Source: Actinomycetes bacterium
GTDB taxonomy: Bacteria; Actinomycetota; Coriobacteriia; Coriobacteriales; Eggerthellaceae
DNA: 64,000 nucleotides
Direction: 5' to 3'
Assembly: GCA_023460315.1 (NCBI GenBank)
Contig: JAEWQO010000125.1
Span: forward strand, 1 to 64,000
In this document: one piece after another, positions 52,775 through 61,766 of the stretch
Position numbering within the stretch: the stretch's first letter is position 1
How the letters are laid out: every line of letters starts with the position of its first letter
Notes under the pieces: model-generated
The model's input: the letters and a program-made list of their open reading frames with translations, nothing else
What the model was told of the DNA's origin: nothing
The model's database searches: none
Made by a program: the position numbers and the translations under genes

Positions 52775-53158
52775 TTAGTAGGCGTCAGCGGCACGTTCGC
52801 CATTACGGACGCGATAGCTCTCATTGATAGGCAGAACGAATATTTTGCCATCGCCGGGAGAAGACGTGGAATTCGTCTCGATGATCAGCTTAACCACCAC
52901 CGGAACGTCCTCTTCTTCCACCACCAGCGTGAACATGCGCTTCGAAATGAGGCGCAGGGGCTCCGACAAGGCTTCGCCCACATGATCGACCGGCAGCTCT
53001 CCCTCTTCGAGAATGACGCTTGCCAGCGTGCGGTCCATGAGCTTCTTGCCGCGGCCGAGCACCACCTGGCAGGTGAACGAGGGGAATCCCGCCTCAGCCA
53101 ACGCGCTTTTCGTGGCACCAACCTTGCCGGGTCGCACGATTGCCATAATTTCCTTCAT
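52775..53158 (-). CDS. nifI2: NifI2, PII-like regulator of nitrogenase
   Basis: 127 residues from MKEIMAIVRPGKVGATKSAL, with AAGGAG upstream. PII fold; T-loop region around VILEEGELPVDHV and C-terminal GDGKIFVLPINESYRVRNGE. NifI1-NifI2 between nifH and nifD is the archaeal/clostridial arrangement; the complex binds dinitrogenase and blocks it when ammonium is present, relieved by 2-oxoglutarate. Confidence 0.95.
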   Translation of the reverse strand: MKEIMAIVRPGKVGATKSALAEAGFPSFTCQVVLGRGKKLMDRTLASVILEEGELPVDHVGEALSEPLRLISKRMFTLVVEEEDVPVVVKLIIETNSTSSPGDGKIFVLPINESYRVRNGERAADAY

Positions 53159-53210
53159 GATCCATCTCCTTTCGGAATACGCGGAATGCGGAGATCGCGA
53201 GAAGCGCTCC

Positions 53211-53537
53211 CTACAGACCAGCCTTTCCGTTCGAGACGGTATAGGTCTCTTCCACGGGGGAGACAAAGATGCGGCCATCTCCATAGTTGCCGTTCTCGCC
53301 CGTGCGCGCCGATTCGAGAATCACGCGAATGGCATCGTCGGCATCGTCGTCCTCGCAGACGATCATCAACATTTCCTTGGGTATCTCGTCATACACCAAG
53401 TCACCGACTTTCACGCCCATCTGGCGGCCACGGCCGAACACGCTCATTTTGGTGATGGCGGGAAAATCGGCTTCCAGCAGATCCTTCATCACGTCCGACG
53501 CCTTTTCCGGTCGGACGATTGCACGTATGAGTTGCAT
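53211..53537 (-). CDS. nifI1: NifI1, PII-like regulator of nitrogenase
   Basis: 108 residues from MQLIRAIVRPEKASDVMKDL; AGAGAGGAAT upstream. PII fold with GDGRIFVSPVEETYTVSNGK near the end. Partners with NifI2 for ammonium switch-off. 52 bases before nifI2 start, 174 bases after nifH. Confidence 0.95.
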   Translation of the reverse strand: MQLIRAIVRPEKASDVMKDLLEADFPAITKMSVFGRGRQMGVKVGDLVYDEIPKEMLMIVCEDDDADDAIRVILESARTGENGNYGDGRIFVSPVEETYTVSNGKAGL

Positions 53538-53711
53538 GGGACATTCCTCTCTCGTCATGGTCTCGTCAGCAAGCACGCGGTAAAACGGAGCACAGGCGAA
53601 CCTTCATGCGCCACAAGGCCATGCGTTCGCTCTGCATCACAAGGCGACAGAACCCGCCGGGGGCGTCTGATCATGACGCGCATAGCCTTCGGAGCACCTG
53701 TCGCATCGGGC

Positions 53712-54536
53712 CTAGATCCCCAAGAAGCCATGCTCCATCATGAGGTCCTCGAGGTCATCCTGCGTGAGCGGCTTCGGGATGGTGAACATGTCATTGGCGT
53801 CGACCGCCTCGGCAAGGCCCCGATACTCGTCAGCTTGGGTACATTCCGGATCGAACTCGATGACGACCTTCTTGTTGATCTCGGCATGCTGGACGATGTT
53901 GTCGCGCGGCACGAAGTAGATGAGCTGGCTTCCCAGCTGCTTGGCGAAAGCTTCCAGAAGCTCCCGCTCGCCGTCGACCTTACGCGAATTGCAGATGACT
54001 CCGCCAAGACGCACGCCGCCGGAGTTTGCATACTTCTGCACGCCCTTGCAGATGTTGTTGGCTGCATACATGGCCATGAGCTCGCCAGAGGCCACAACAT
54101 AGATTTCCTGGGCCTTGCCCTCGCGGATAGGCATGGCGAATCCGCCGCACACAACGTCGCCCAAAACGTCATAGAACACGTAGTCGAGGTCGTCGGTGTA
54201 GGCACCCATTTGCTCAAGCATGTTGATGGAGGTGATGATGCCGCGCCCCGCGCAGCCCACGCCTGGTTCCGGACCGCCTGACTCGACGCAGTGGATGTCT
54301 CCGAAACCGTCCTTCATGATGTTCTCAAGCTCGATTTCGTCACCCTCCTCGCGCAAGGTGTCGAGCACGGTCCGCTGCGCAAGACCCCCCAAGAGCATAC
54401 GGGTTGAATCCGCCTTGGGATCGCAGCCGATCAACATGATCTTCTTGCCGAGATGGGTGGCCAGAGCACTCGTGAGGTTCTGAGTCGTGGTCGACTTCCC
54501 GATCCCGCCCTTGCCGTAGATTGCTACCTGTCGCAT
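53712..54536 (-). CDS. nifH: Nitrogenase iron protein (dinitrogenase reductase)
   Basis: 274 residues. P-loop GKGGIGKSTTTQN, Cys95 (GVGCAGRG) and Cys130 (GDVVCGGFAMP) bind the bridging [4Fe-4S] cluster. Arg98 is the site that ADP-ribosylating enzymes use in other species; no draT is seen here. GAAGGAGA ribosome site. Delivers electrons to NifDK with ATP hydrolysis. First gene after an attenuator leader. Confidence 0.98.
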   Translation of the reverse strand: MRQVAIYGKGGIGKSTTTQNLTSALATHLGKKIMLIGCDPKADSTRMLLGGLAQRTVLDTLREEGDEIELENIMKDGFGDIHCVESGGPEPGVGCAGRGIITSINMLEQMGAYTDDLDYVFYDVLGDVVCGGFAMPIREGKAQEIYVVASGELMAMYAANNICKGVQKYANSGGVRLGGVICNSRKVDGERELLEAFAKQLGSQLIYFVPRDNIVQHAEINKKVVIEFDPECTQADEYRGLAEAVDANDMFTIPKPLTQDDLEDLMMEHGFLGI

Positions 54537-54585
54537 GATGTTCTCCTTCTCACTCGTCCTGCATGCAACGTACGGATCGAGACAT

Positions 54586-54698
54586 GAAAAAAGCCCGCAC
54601 CCCGACCTTCGTCGGAATACGGGCTTCAATGCCTCCGTTATGCCTGTGCTCGTTCACAGAATTCGTCGCGCATCCTTGCTGCGACTGACCTTACTATA
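54586..54698 (-). promoter_or_regulatory. nifH leader: -10 box, ANTAR dual hairpin and intrinsic terminator
   Basis: Reading the minus strand: -10 TATAGT (54698-54693); hairpin P1 at 54685-54665, loop AAGGAT closed by C-G; hairpin P2 at 54659-54644, stem CTGTG/CACAG, loop AACGAG; then a terminator, AAGCCCG...CGGGCTT with six T residues (54626-54586), about 50 bases before nifH. Both loops have six bases with A1 and G4, the known ANTAR target signature. So nif transcripts should stop here unless the ANTAR regulator binds. P2 does not overlap the terminator arm as it does in eut leaders; the linker is 17 bases. Confidence 0.85.
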
Positions 54699-54854
54699 GG
54701 GGAAAGCGAGGGACGGTATGTTTCAGGCGGATTAATCCTCGTAAAATGCGGCACTCTGCGCACAAGTCAAACAAACGTGGCATCCCACAAGCGATCCAAG
54801 GCGCCAAAGAACAATCGGACGATCAAAACATCCGGCCCAACAAAACGCACGGCA

Positions 54855-56024
54855 TCACGCGTCCTCCCAAGACGCGCCTCCCTCGCTTCGAGAAGGATGG
54901 GCTGCATCCCAGAGTGCAAGCAGCTCCTCGTCGGAAAGCGCCCGCTTGAGGAGGTTCGCCTCCCGGTGAACGCTCGGCACGAGGGCACGTGCCTGAGACG
55001 GCGAGGGATCGCGACCAAGCTCCGTCAGTTTCGCCAGCACGCCGTGAGTCCCCGAATGCGCCCCGATCACCACCTCGCGCTCGCCGCCCACCAGCGCCGG
55101 ATCATAGAGCTCGTAGGTTCGGGCGTCTTTCAGCAGACCGTCGACATGGATTCCGCTTTCATGCCGAAACACATTTGAACCGATAATGGGCGCATCGAAG
55201 GGAATCGGCAGACCTGCTGCTCCAAGAACGGTCTGCGCGAGCTCACGCAAGCGGGTGACATCGACCGAAGGCCGAACTCCCTCATGAAGCCACAGCGACA
55301 TGACCACCTGCTCGAGCGCCGCGTTTCCCGCACGTTCGCCGAGGCCTGCCACGGTCGTGCTCACCCAGGTTGCCCCACCTCTCACGGCGGCCAGCGTGTT
55401 TGCCGTCGCCATGCCGAAGTCGTCGTGCATGTGAACCTCCAACGGCAACGCCACGTCCTCATGGAGCTCACGTATGGCTTGAAGGGTTCTGTCCGGATCA
55501 AGCACGCCCAGCGTGTCGCAGTAGCGAAACCGATCGGCGCCTTCGGCCTCCGCGGCGCGGGCAAGCTCGGCAAGGAATGAGGAATCGGCACGACTCGCAT
55601 CCTCAGCATCGGCCGAGACGTAGAGCCCGGCCGCCTTGGCCCGCGCGACGCAACGGCACAGAGCGTCAACGGCCCACCTGCGATCCTTGCCCAGCTTGCC
55701 CGACAATTGAATGTCGCTGGCCGGCACGGAAATGCCAACCGCGTCAACCCCACAGGCTACAGCAGCGTCGATGTCAGCTTCCTGCGCACGGCACCAGGCC
55801 AGCACGCTTGCCCGCAGCCCCGCTGCCGCCAAGTCCTCCAACAGGACACGCTCGCTGCCGCCCATGGCGGGAATGCCGGCCTCAAGCTGGTCAACGCCCA
55901 CATCGTCGAGAAAACGCGCAATTGCCAGCTTATCTTCGTGGGAAAACACGATCCCCGCCGCCTGCCCGCCGTCGCGCAAGGTGGTGTCATCATAGAAAAC
56001 TGTCTTCGATGCATGCTCTTTCAT
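54855..56024 (-). CDS. nifV: Homocitrate synthase NifV
   Basis: 389 residues. TIM barrel start FYDDTTLRDGGQAAG, metal ligands in EVHMHDDFGMATAN, GLGERAGNA, and GSNVFRHESGIHVDG. Condenses acetyl-CoA and 2-oxoglutarate to homocitrate, the organic part of FeMo-co. The usual Asp-Gly-Glu-Gln of this family reads Asp-Gly-Gly-Gln here. Lies upstream of the nifH promoter and is probably transcribed on its own; no dual hairpin is seen before it. Confidence 0.92.
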   Translation of the reverse strand: MKEHASKTVFYDDTTLRDGGQAAGIVFSHEDKLAIARFLDDVGVDQLEAGIPAMGGSERVLLEDLAAAGLRASVLAWCRAQEADIDAAVACGVDAVGISVPASDIQLSGKLGKDRRWAVDALCRCVARAKAAGLYVSADAEDASRADSSFLAELARAAEAEGADRFRYCDTLGVLDPDRTLQAIRELHEDVALPLEVHMHDDFGMATANTLAAVRGGATWVSTTVAGLGERAGNAALEQVVMSLWLHEGVRPSVDVTRLRELAQTVLGAAGLPIPFDAPIIGSNVFRHESGIHVDGLLKDARTYELYDPALVGGEREVVIGAHSGTHGVLAKLTELGRDPSPSQARALVPSVHREANLLKRALSDEELLALWDAAHPSRSEGGASWEDA

Positions 56025-56183
56025 GGGGAAAAGTATGAACGTCTCCGTTTCGGCGGACAGCCGCGGTTCTGCTCCGTAATGAAAATTTAACGGAAGGAAG
56101 CCGCGGCGGCGCGCTTCAAGAGGGAAAATGCCGTATGTTGAGACAACCTGTGACAGGAGGGGGATCAGGCAGCAAAGCTTTCT

Positions 56184-57923
56184 CTACCAGTGACAAACCA
56201 CCACGTCACCGGACTGAATGATGCTGTAGAGCGAAGCGGCGAGCGCAGGAGGCAGGTTCACGCAGCCATGGCTGCCGTATCCTTCTTGATACATGGTGCC
56301 CCCAAAGCTCGGTTGCCAATCGGCGTCATGCAAGCCAATGGTGTTTCCCACAAACGGCATCCAATACTGAACGGTTGACTCGTATATCTTCTTGCCATTC
56401 TCGTAGCCGGTGAGTTTCGAGGGACTCGCTTTCTGGTTCACCCAGTAGATGCCCGTTGGCGTGTCATGGGTTCCGTCGGGAATGCCGGAAATGCAGTCGG
56501 ACTCCCATATGAGCGTGCCTGATTCGTCGTAGAAGCGAACATGCTGTTCCGAAAGGTCGATGTCGCAGTAGCGGGCAGACCAGTCACGCGCGCCCGCGCC
56601 GTTAAACGCCGTGCCGGTGGTCGTGCAAGGCACGTCCACCGTGGCGACCGTCCCGGCCGACACCCCGTCCTTAACCGTGGTGAGCAAGGCATCCCGGTCA
56701 ACCGACCAGCCATACACTCCACCCGAAACCGTGACCACCTTGCCATCAGACCTCGTATAGGTGCGCGATGTCCCCACCGTGCTGCATGACGTGGCAAGAT
56801 TGTCAACCCATGCCGTCAGTGCGGACTCGTCAAGGGTGGCCGAAAGGTCATCGCCAAGACGTATCCATGAGGAGACAAGTTCGGGAGTGACCGACCCAAC
56901 CACGGTGCCTCCCATGACGAGCTGCATGTTTGCCTTGATCATCTGATTCGCAGAGTCAGCGGCGCTTTTCAGAGACGCGTTCGTCGACAGGACAGCCGGC
57001 TGCAGCAAAGCATCCTCAGTCAGCTTTGCCGTGGGCTGCAAGGAGATGACCGCCTCATCGACGGCCTCAACCACCGCGTCGGCATCAAGAGCCGTGCCGA
57101 CGGCTTCAGACTGCACCGTATAAGCGGCGGCGGAGGTGCTGAACGCGATCGTTGCATCCGTCGGTTGGACTGCGGTGGCATTGAACTCCTCGACGGCTGT
57201 CCGAACCGCGGTATCGAGGCCACTTTCATTGTACGATGCGGCCAATTTCTCCGTCTCGTCGTGCGAACCCATGATCTCGAAGGGCCAGAGCCAAGGGTTC
57301 GTATCGGCGAGCATGCTCTCGGTGATGCCTTTGCTATCCATGGTGATGCCCGCGTCACTCGCGGACAGCTTCATCGAGAATCCCTGGCCAGAAACAGATA
57401 CGACATAATTGGAAAGTTCTGCCGAAAGATAGTCCTGAACCTCGCTTGCCGTCTTCAGCGAAACATCGTGTTCGCCAAGCGTCGTGTTTGGCATAAATCG
57501 TCCGCTAAAATAGATTCCCCCCGCGAGATAAACAACCAACAACAAGCCGACGAGAACGGCCAGCACGATGCCCGCGATTTTCAGAACTCTGTGACCGTGG
57601 GAAGCTTCCGTCCCATCACCTGTAGATGACAGAGAGCTTGCAGGGATGAAACCCTGCGCGCCGTAAGGAACCCCCGTCCGATCGCCAGGCAACACGCCAC
57701 CCTGCCAAGAGCTCCCAGGAGCGACGGGCAAAGGCAAGGCGACGGCCGGCTGCGGAGGCCTCGGGTAACGCGCGCCCTCCATGCCGTCCTTGCGTGGAAG
57801 GGGCGCGGAATCCTGCGACGCCGACTGAAACCCAGCATCGTGCGATTCGCCCCTACCAGTTGACGACAGGGCTTCCGCAGAATGGCGGCCATGAGAACCC
57901 TTGGTTTTCTTCTTCTTATCCAT
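56184..57923 (-). CDS. L,D-transpeptidase (YkuD) with peptidoglycan-binding domain
   Basis: 579 residues. A Ser/Pro-rich cytosolic head of about 110 residues, one membrane span near 112-135 (LKIAGIVLAVLVGLLLVVYL), PG_binding_4-type domain about 150-420, YkuD catalytic domain at about 450-579 ending with GSHGCVNLPPALA (catalytic Cys). Forms 3-3 cross-links in the cell wall. Own promoter region upstream; no partner gene. Confidence 0.93.
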   Translation of the reverse strand: MDKKKKTKGSHGRHSAEALSSTGRGESHDAGFQSASQDSAPLPRKDGMEGARYPRPPQPAVALPLPVAPGSSWQGGVLPGDRTGVPYGAQGFIPASSLSSTGDGTEASHGHRVLKIAGIVLAVLVGLLLVVYLAGGIYFSGRFMPNTTLGEHDVSLKTASEVQDYLSAELSNYVVSVSGQGFSMKLSASDAGITMDSKGITESMLADTNPWLWPFEIMGSHDETEKLAASYNESGLDTAVRTAVEEFNATAVQPTDATIAFSTSAAAYTVQSEAVGTALDADAVVEAVDEAVISLQPTAKLTEDALLQPAVLSTNASLKSAADSANQMIKANMQLVMGGTVVGSVTPELVSSWIRLGDDLSATLDESALTAWVDNLATSCSTVGTSRTYTRSDGKVVTVSGGVYGWSVDRDALLTTVKDGVSAGTVATVDVPCTTTGTAFNGAGARDWSARYCDIDLSEQHVRFYDESGTLIWESDCISGIPDGTHDTPTGIYWVNQKASPSKLTGYENGKKIYESTVQYWMPFVGNTIGLHDADWQPSFGGTMYQEGYGSHGCVNLPPALAASLYSIIQSGDVVVCHW

Positions 57924-58288
57924 AACCGCTCACCTGAATCGGGGACAGTGCCATATTGTACCAAGACATTGCGCTCTACTATCCATGATAAAACGATTGT
58001 CGATAACAATTCATGACACTCGCCACAAATTCGCCATCAAATGCACGAGAAGTCGGCTGATCCGTGGCTTTAGGAGGCTTGTCGACAGCCCTCTCCGCTT
58101 GACAAAAGCCTCCGCGTGACTAGAATAGAACCTCCTCATGAGGCGAGCGGGAGCAGTCGGCTAGCCTCGGGGGAAACGCACCGAAAGACAGCCGCAAGGC
58201 CACGTTTTCGGCGGTTCTTTGACAAGGTGGACCTTCGCGACCCTTGGCACGCGACCGCGCTTCCCGCGATCGTCCTGAACAAGCAATG
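57924..58288 (+). promoter_or_regulatory. Region before tmRNA, with promoter
   Basis: 365 bases, no gene. TTGACA (58099-58104), 16 bases, TAGAAT (58121-58126) is a strong promoter for ssrA and implies a 5' extension of about 155 bases removed in processing. Confidence 0.65.
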
Positions 58289-58639
58289 GGGGCGACTGGT
58301 TTCGACATGGTACGTTTGACATGAGGAGCAGGCCGTGGTCTCCTCGCCACGCTAAACAGGGGTACCGTCAATTTAATTGGCAACAAGCAACAGCTCGCTA
58401 TGGCTGCTTAATTGCGCCTAGCTGTCGCCCTGAGATTTCTCCGACCCAGGATCCGACATCATCAAGGAGAATGCACCTGAGCACGTAGCCGGTATGGCTT
58501 GGGTAAAGACTGAACCGACTAGGATAGGCTCCGTTTGTCGATGGACCTCGCCCATCCGAACTACGACCATTGACTAAGCTTGTAGAGCCTCATCGAAAAT
58601 GTAGTATGGACCGGAGTTCGATTCTCCGCGCCTCCACCA
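58289..58639 (+). ncRNA. ssrA: tmRNA
   Basis: 351 bases. 5' end GGGGGCGACTGGTTTCGAC and 3' end GAGTTCGATTCTCCGCGCCTCCACCA-type tRNA part (acceptor GGGGGCG with CGCCTCC, CCA encoded). The tag frame ends with codons for NKQQLAMAA and TAA at 58409-58411. Rescues stalled ribosomes together with SmpB, encoded 3.7 kb away. Confidence 0.97.
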
Positions 58640-58721
58640 ACGGCAACATTGCGGAAAGCGCCTTTTGATAGGGTATTTCCACAATGCTGAACCCGACTCT
58701 CACGCAGTCGGGTTCCATAAC

Positions 58722-58772
58722 GACCCGCAACACGAAGCTGCTCATCAGCCGTTGCGGGTCTTTTCTTTTTTG
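58722..58772 (+). terminator. Terminator downstream of tmRNA
   Basis: GACCCGCAAC (58722-58731) with GTTGCGGGTC (58751-58760), followed by TTTTCTTTTTT. Confidence 0.85.
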
Positions 58773-58942
58773 GCCCGCCCAAACCGGACGGCGGCATGGT
58801 CGCGCGCGATGCGGAATGTCCCTTTCTTGAGCTCGGCAAGCTCGACGCTGAACTCAGCCTCTTTTTGGCGAAGTCCATCCATCCTTTCCGCGATCCTCTT
58901 GCCGGAGCTTCCGCACACAGCCAGGCCATCTTCAATCGCCAA
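58745..58942 (-). pseudogene. Possible small gene or remnant beside tmRNA
   Basis: A 65-codon frame from a TTG after AGAGG, protein-like and charged (QKEAEFSVELAELKKGTF). It ends inside the tmRNA terminator hairpin and has no known domain. Could be the worn end of a mobile element that used ssrA as its target, or chance. Low confidence. Confidence 0.2.
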
Positions 58943-59233
58943 ACCGACCTCTCGGTGTCCGCGCGAATCGCATCACCTCGTCATGGCACAAGATCAATAG
59001 TGTCCGCAAGATGATTCGCACCTGTATACGTCTCGTTTATTGTGCTTCGGTACACCATTGGTAAGATTATCGCAAAAGTTAAGAGATACACCCTTCTTTT
59101 TGGCACAAGACGAGAGATAGCGCAATTCGAAAACGTTATGGCTTCAGTTGAGTATCCGCTCGACACGACAACCTAACTGGGAACATGCAGGTGGTACTGT
59201 CAGAGCGGCCAAATATAAAGGGAGGAGTTTGAC

Positions 59234-60889
59234 ATGGACCCTCGGCATGCAAGCAAAGGGATGAGCCGGCGTGACCTGCTCAAATTCGGAGGCGTGGCAG
59301 CAGTGGGTGCGGTGGGCGTAAGTGCACTCGCGTCCTGCACACCCAAAAGCTCATCGGAAACATCAGGTGGAGATTCCGGCACTTCGGGCGCTTCCACCAC
59401 AGCAGGCGGACATCTGACCAAGGGTCTTCCTGACTTCTTGGCAACTCCGGACACCATCACCGACATCAAGGAAACCAAAGAGTACGACATTGTCGTCATA
59501 GGAGCTGGCTCTCCTGGCCTGCCCTGCGCCTTAGCTGCAAAAGAAGAAGGTGCATCGGTGGCCGTGATCCAAAAGGAATCGACGGCTTCGGCGTATGGCA
59601 ATTCCGGTTCTGGCATCGACCTTGCTCAAAGCGATCCGGCCGATATCGAGAACCTTGTGTCTCAACTGATGGCCGACAGCCAGCATCGTCCCACCCGCGC
59701 CTTGATTGACATGTGGGCGCAAAACTCAGGGGAAGCCGTGAAGTGGGTCATCGAAAAATCAAAGGCTGGAGGCGCACAGGTCATCGATCAAGGCATGGTC
59801 CAACACATGCCTCTCGTCAACAAGAATAACTACGCGATAACATTTGTGACCTCATTTTTTGGACCAAAGCCCTACACGGTGGGCGATGGCATGCAGGCGC
59901 TGGCAAAACAGGCGGAATCTGAAGGCGTCGAAATATTTTACAGCACCCCCGCGCAACAACTCGTGATGGAGAACGGCGCCTGCACGGGCGTCATTGCCGA
60001 ATCCAACGGGGAATACCTCAAATTTGTGGCAAAAAAAGGCGTCGTCCTGGCAACAGGCGACTATCAAAATGATGAAGAGATGCTGTATTACTACCAACCC
60101 GACATGATGCATTTAGGCCCAAAGCAAACCGGCCGTACGGGCGATGGGCATAAAATGACCGTATGGGCTGGCGGGAAAATCGAGGATCTTGCCCATACCA
60201 AGATGCTGCACGATTTCGATGCCGGGCCGGCTTCCATGTGCGACATGCCGTTCTTGCGCACCAAGCTGGACGGCACGCGTTTTTGCGAAGAGACCGTCGA
60301 GATGTCACTTATGAATTGCTATCTTCGAAGCGAAGAGGACCAGGGGAATTACTGTCAGATATTCGATTCTGACTATATGGAAAAGGCGGCAAATTTTTCC
60401 GGCAAGCTCGTCGATCCCGAAGCGCTCAAAGTGTACATGCCCGAGGAAGACGTGGAGCGCGAAGGTGTGTTCGAGGGTCAAATCAACACCTTTAAAGCCG
60501 ACACTCTGGAAGAATTGGCCGAAAAGCTTCAGATCAACGACACTCCCACCTTCGTGTCCACGGTCGAGAAGTGGAACGAGCTGTGCGCAGCAGGCAAGGA
60601 CACCGAATTCGGTCTTCCTGCCGCCTATCTGAAAACCATCGACACCCCACCGTATTACGGCATCCACCGTCATGTGCGCATGAGTGCCATCTGCTCCGGT
60701 GTGGACGTCAGCGACGAACTGCAATGCCTGACTCCTGATGGGACTGCGATCGAAGGCCTCTATGCTGTCGGCAACTGCGCCGGCCACTTCTACGGGGGCA
60801 TCGACTACCCTCTCACGGTGTTTGGCTTGAACTTGGGCAAAAACTACACCCAGGGCTATGTGGTGGGAAAAAAGCTCGCCCAAAGCTAG
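59234..60889 (+). CDS. TAT-exported FAD-dependent reductase, second copy type
   Basis: 551 residues. TAT motif SRRDLLKFGG and lipobox Cys35 (ALASC), a Ser/Gly/Thr-rich tether to about 65, FAD domain from about 83 (YDIVVIGAGSPGLPCALAA), and C-terminal LYAVGNCAGHFYGGIDYPL. Fumarate reductase-like flavoprotein without heme; distant from the 32102 gene and without a regulator neighbour. Substrate unknown. GGGAGGAG ribosome site. Confidence 0.9.
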   Translation: MDPRHASKGMSRRDLLKFGGVAAVGAVGVSALASCTPKSSSETSGGDSGTSGASTTAGGHLTKGLPDFLATPDTITDIKETKEYDIVVIGAGSPGLPCALAAKEEGASVAVIQKESTASAYGNSGSGIDLAQSDPADIENLVSQLMADSQHRPTRALIDMWAQNSGEAVKWVIEKSKAGGAQVIDQGMVQHMPLVNKNNYAITFVTSFFGPKPYTVGDGMQALAKQAESEGVEIFYSTPAQQLVMENGACTGVIAESNGEYLKFVAKKGVVLATGDYQNDEEMLYYYQPDMMHLGPKQTGRTGDGHKMTVWAGGKIEDLAHTKMLHDFDAGPASMCDMPFLRTKLDGTRFCEETVEMSLMNCYLRSEEDQGNYCQIFDSDYMEKAANFSGKLVDPEALKVYMPEEDVEREGVFEGQINTFKADTLEELAEKLQINDTPTFVSTVEKWNELCAAGKDTEFGLPAAYLKTIDTPPYYGIHRHVRMSAICSGVDVSDELQCLTPDGTAIEGLYAVGNCAGHFYGGIDYPLTVFGLNLGKNYTQGYVVGKKLAQS

Positions 60890-60991
60890 CCATCCCACAG
60901 GGGCTTGTCGCATCAACCGACCGCTTTGGTACGTCACTTTGGTACGTCAGTCGCGAAGGCATAGACACGTCCCTCTTGGGCAATTCGCCAT

Positions 60992-61078
60992 CCCTGTGGC
61001 CCACCTGACAGAGGGTGGGCCACAGGGTCATTGTTTTCTCGAAACGTGCGGGACTGAGCACCCTGCACGTTTCGAGAA
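60992..61078. terminator. Two strong hairpins after the flavoreductase
   Basis: CCCTGTGGCCCACC (60992-61005) with its complement at 61014-61027; TTCTCGAAACGTGC (61036-61049) with its complement at 61065-61078. Both have 14-bp perfect arms. The 359-base gap also has a repeated TTTGGTACGTCA near 60926-60950 and no gene. Confidence 0.65.
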
Positions 61079-61248
61079 GCCGGCAGCGCGCGCACGGCAC
61101 CTCGCGCTCCCTCAAACAGGAAAAGCGGCAGGACCCTTCCACAGAGGACGTCCACCACACTCATACGATGTCGGTTCGATGCCAATCGATCGACCGAAAG
61201 CGCAGCGGGGCTATGATGCGGTCAGAGCACCCAGCCAAAGGAGGATCC

Positions 61249-61731
61249 ATGGACAAAAAAGTGATTGAAGCAATCAACGACCAAATCAACCTCGAACTGT
61301 ATTCTGCCTATATCTATCTGGCATACTCGGTGGCTATGGAACAGGCCAATTACCGAGGCTATGCCAAGTGGCTCATGGAACACGGCAAGGAAGAGATCGG
61401 GCACGGGATGGATTTCTTGGAGTTCCTGCAGAAGCGGGACGAGTCGGCCACCCTCCAGGATGTCAAGGCGGAAAACTTCGTCGAAGCGGAACCGCTGGCA
61501 GTGGCGAAAGCCATCCTTGCCCATGAGAAAAAGGTGACGGAGAGCATCTATCGGCTTCATGACATCGCAAAGAAAGCCGGGGACTATGCAACCGAAATTT
61601 TCACCCATGGCTACATCAGCGAACAGATCGAAGAGGAGGACCTGGCGCTGACCATCGTTGACAAGTTCACGTTTGCTGGCAAAGACACTTCGGCAAAGTA
61701 CTCCGCCGACCAGGAGCTCGAAAGCATGTGA
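61249..61731 (+). CDS. ftnA: Non-heme ferritin
   Basis: 160 residues, full length. Four-helix bundle with ferroxidase ligands in NLELYSAYIYLA, EEIGHGMDFLEFL and EKKVTESIY. GGAGGATCC precedes the ATG. Stores iron in the cytosol; useful next to an iron-hungry nitrogenase, although not in its operon. Confidence 0.95.
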   Translation: MDKKVIEAINDQINLELYSAYIYLAYSVAMEQANYRGYAKWLMEHGKEEIGHGMDFLEFLQKRDESATLQDVKAENFVEAEPLAVAKAILAHEKKVTESIYRLHDIAKKAGDYATEIFTHGYISEQIEEEDLALTIVDKFTFAGKDTSAKYSADQELESM

Positions 61732-61766
61732 CGCACTGGGCGTTCACGGCACGCGCAAAATGAGTC

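Larger units (their letters stand above)
58640..59233. other. Interval after tmRNA with two hairpins and little else
   Basis: 594 bases. GAACCCGACT/AGTCGGGTTC (58689-58715) is a first hairpin. A second, T-rich terminator is listed separately. Downstream 58950-59233 is A+T-rich and should hold the flavoprotein promoter. One weak minus-strand frame is listed separately. Confidence 0.5.

Noticed and set aside
53538..53711. Regulatory RNA between nifH and nifI1
   Set aside because: The gap was read for paired hexaloop hairpins and for a T-run terminator; neither was found.
56025..56183. ANTAR target before nifV
   Set aside because: A GAAGC/GCTTC hairpin has loop GCCGCC, without A1 and G4, and there is no second hairpin or terminator.
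58561..58935. A 124-codon minus-strand frame over the tmRNA 3' end
   Set aside because: It reads through the tmRNA tRNA-like domain and terminator; such frames are known artefacts.
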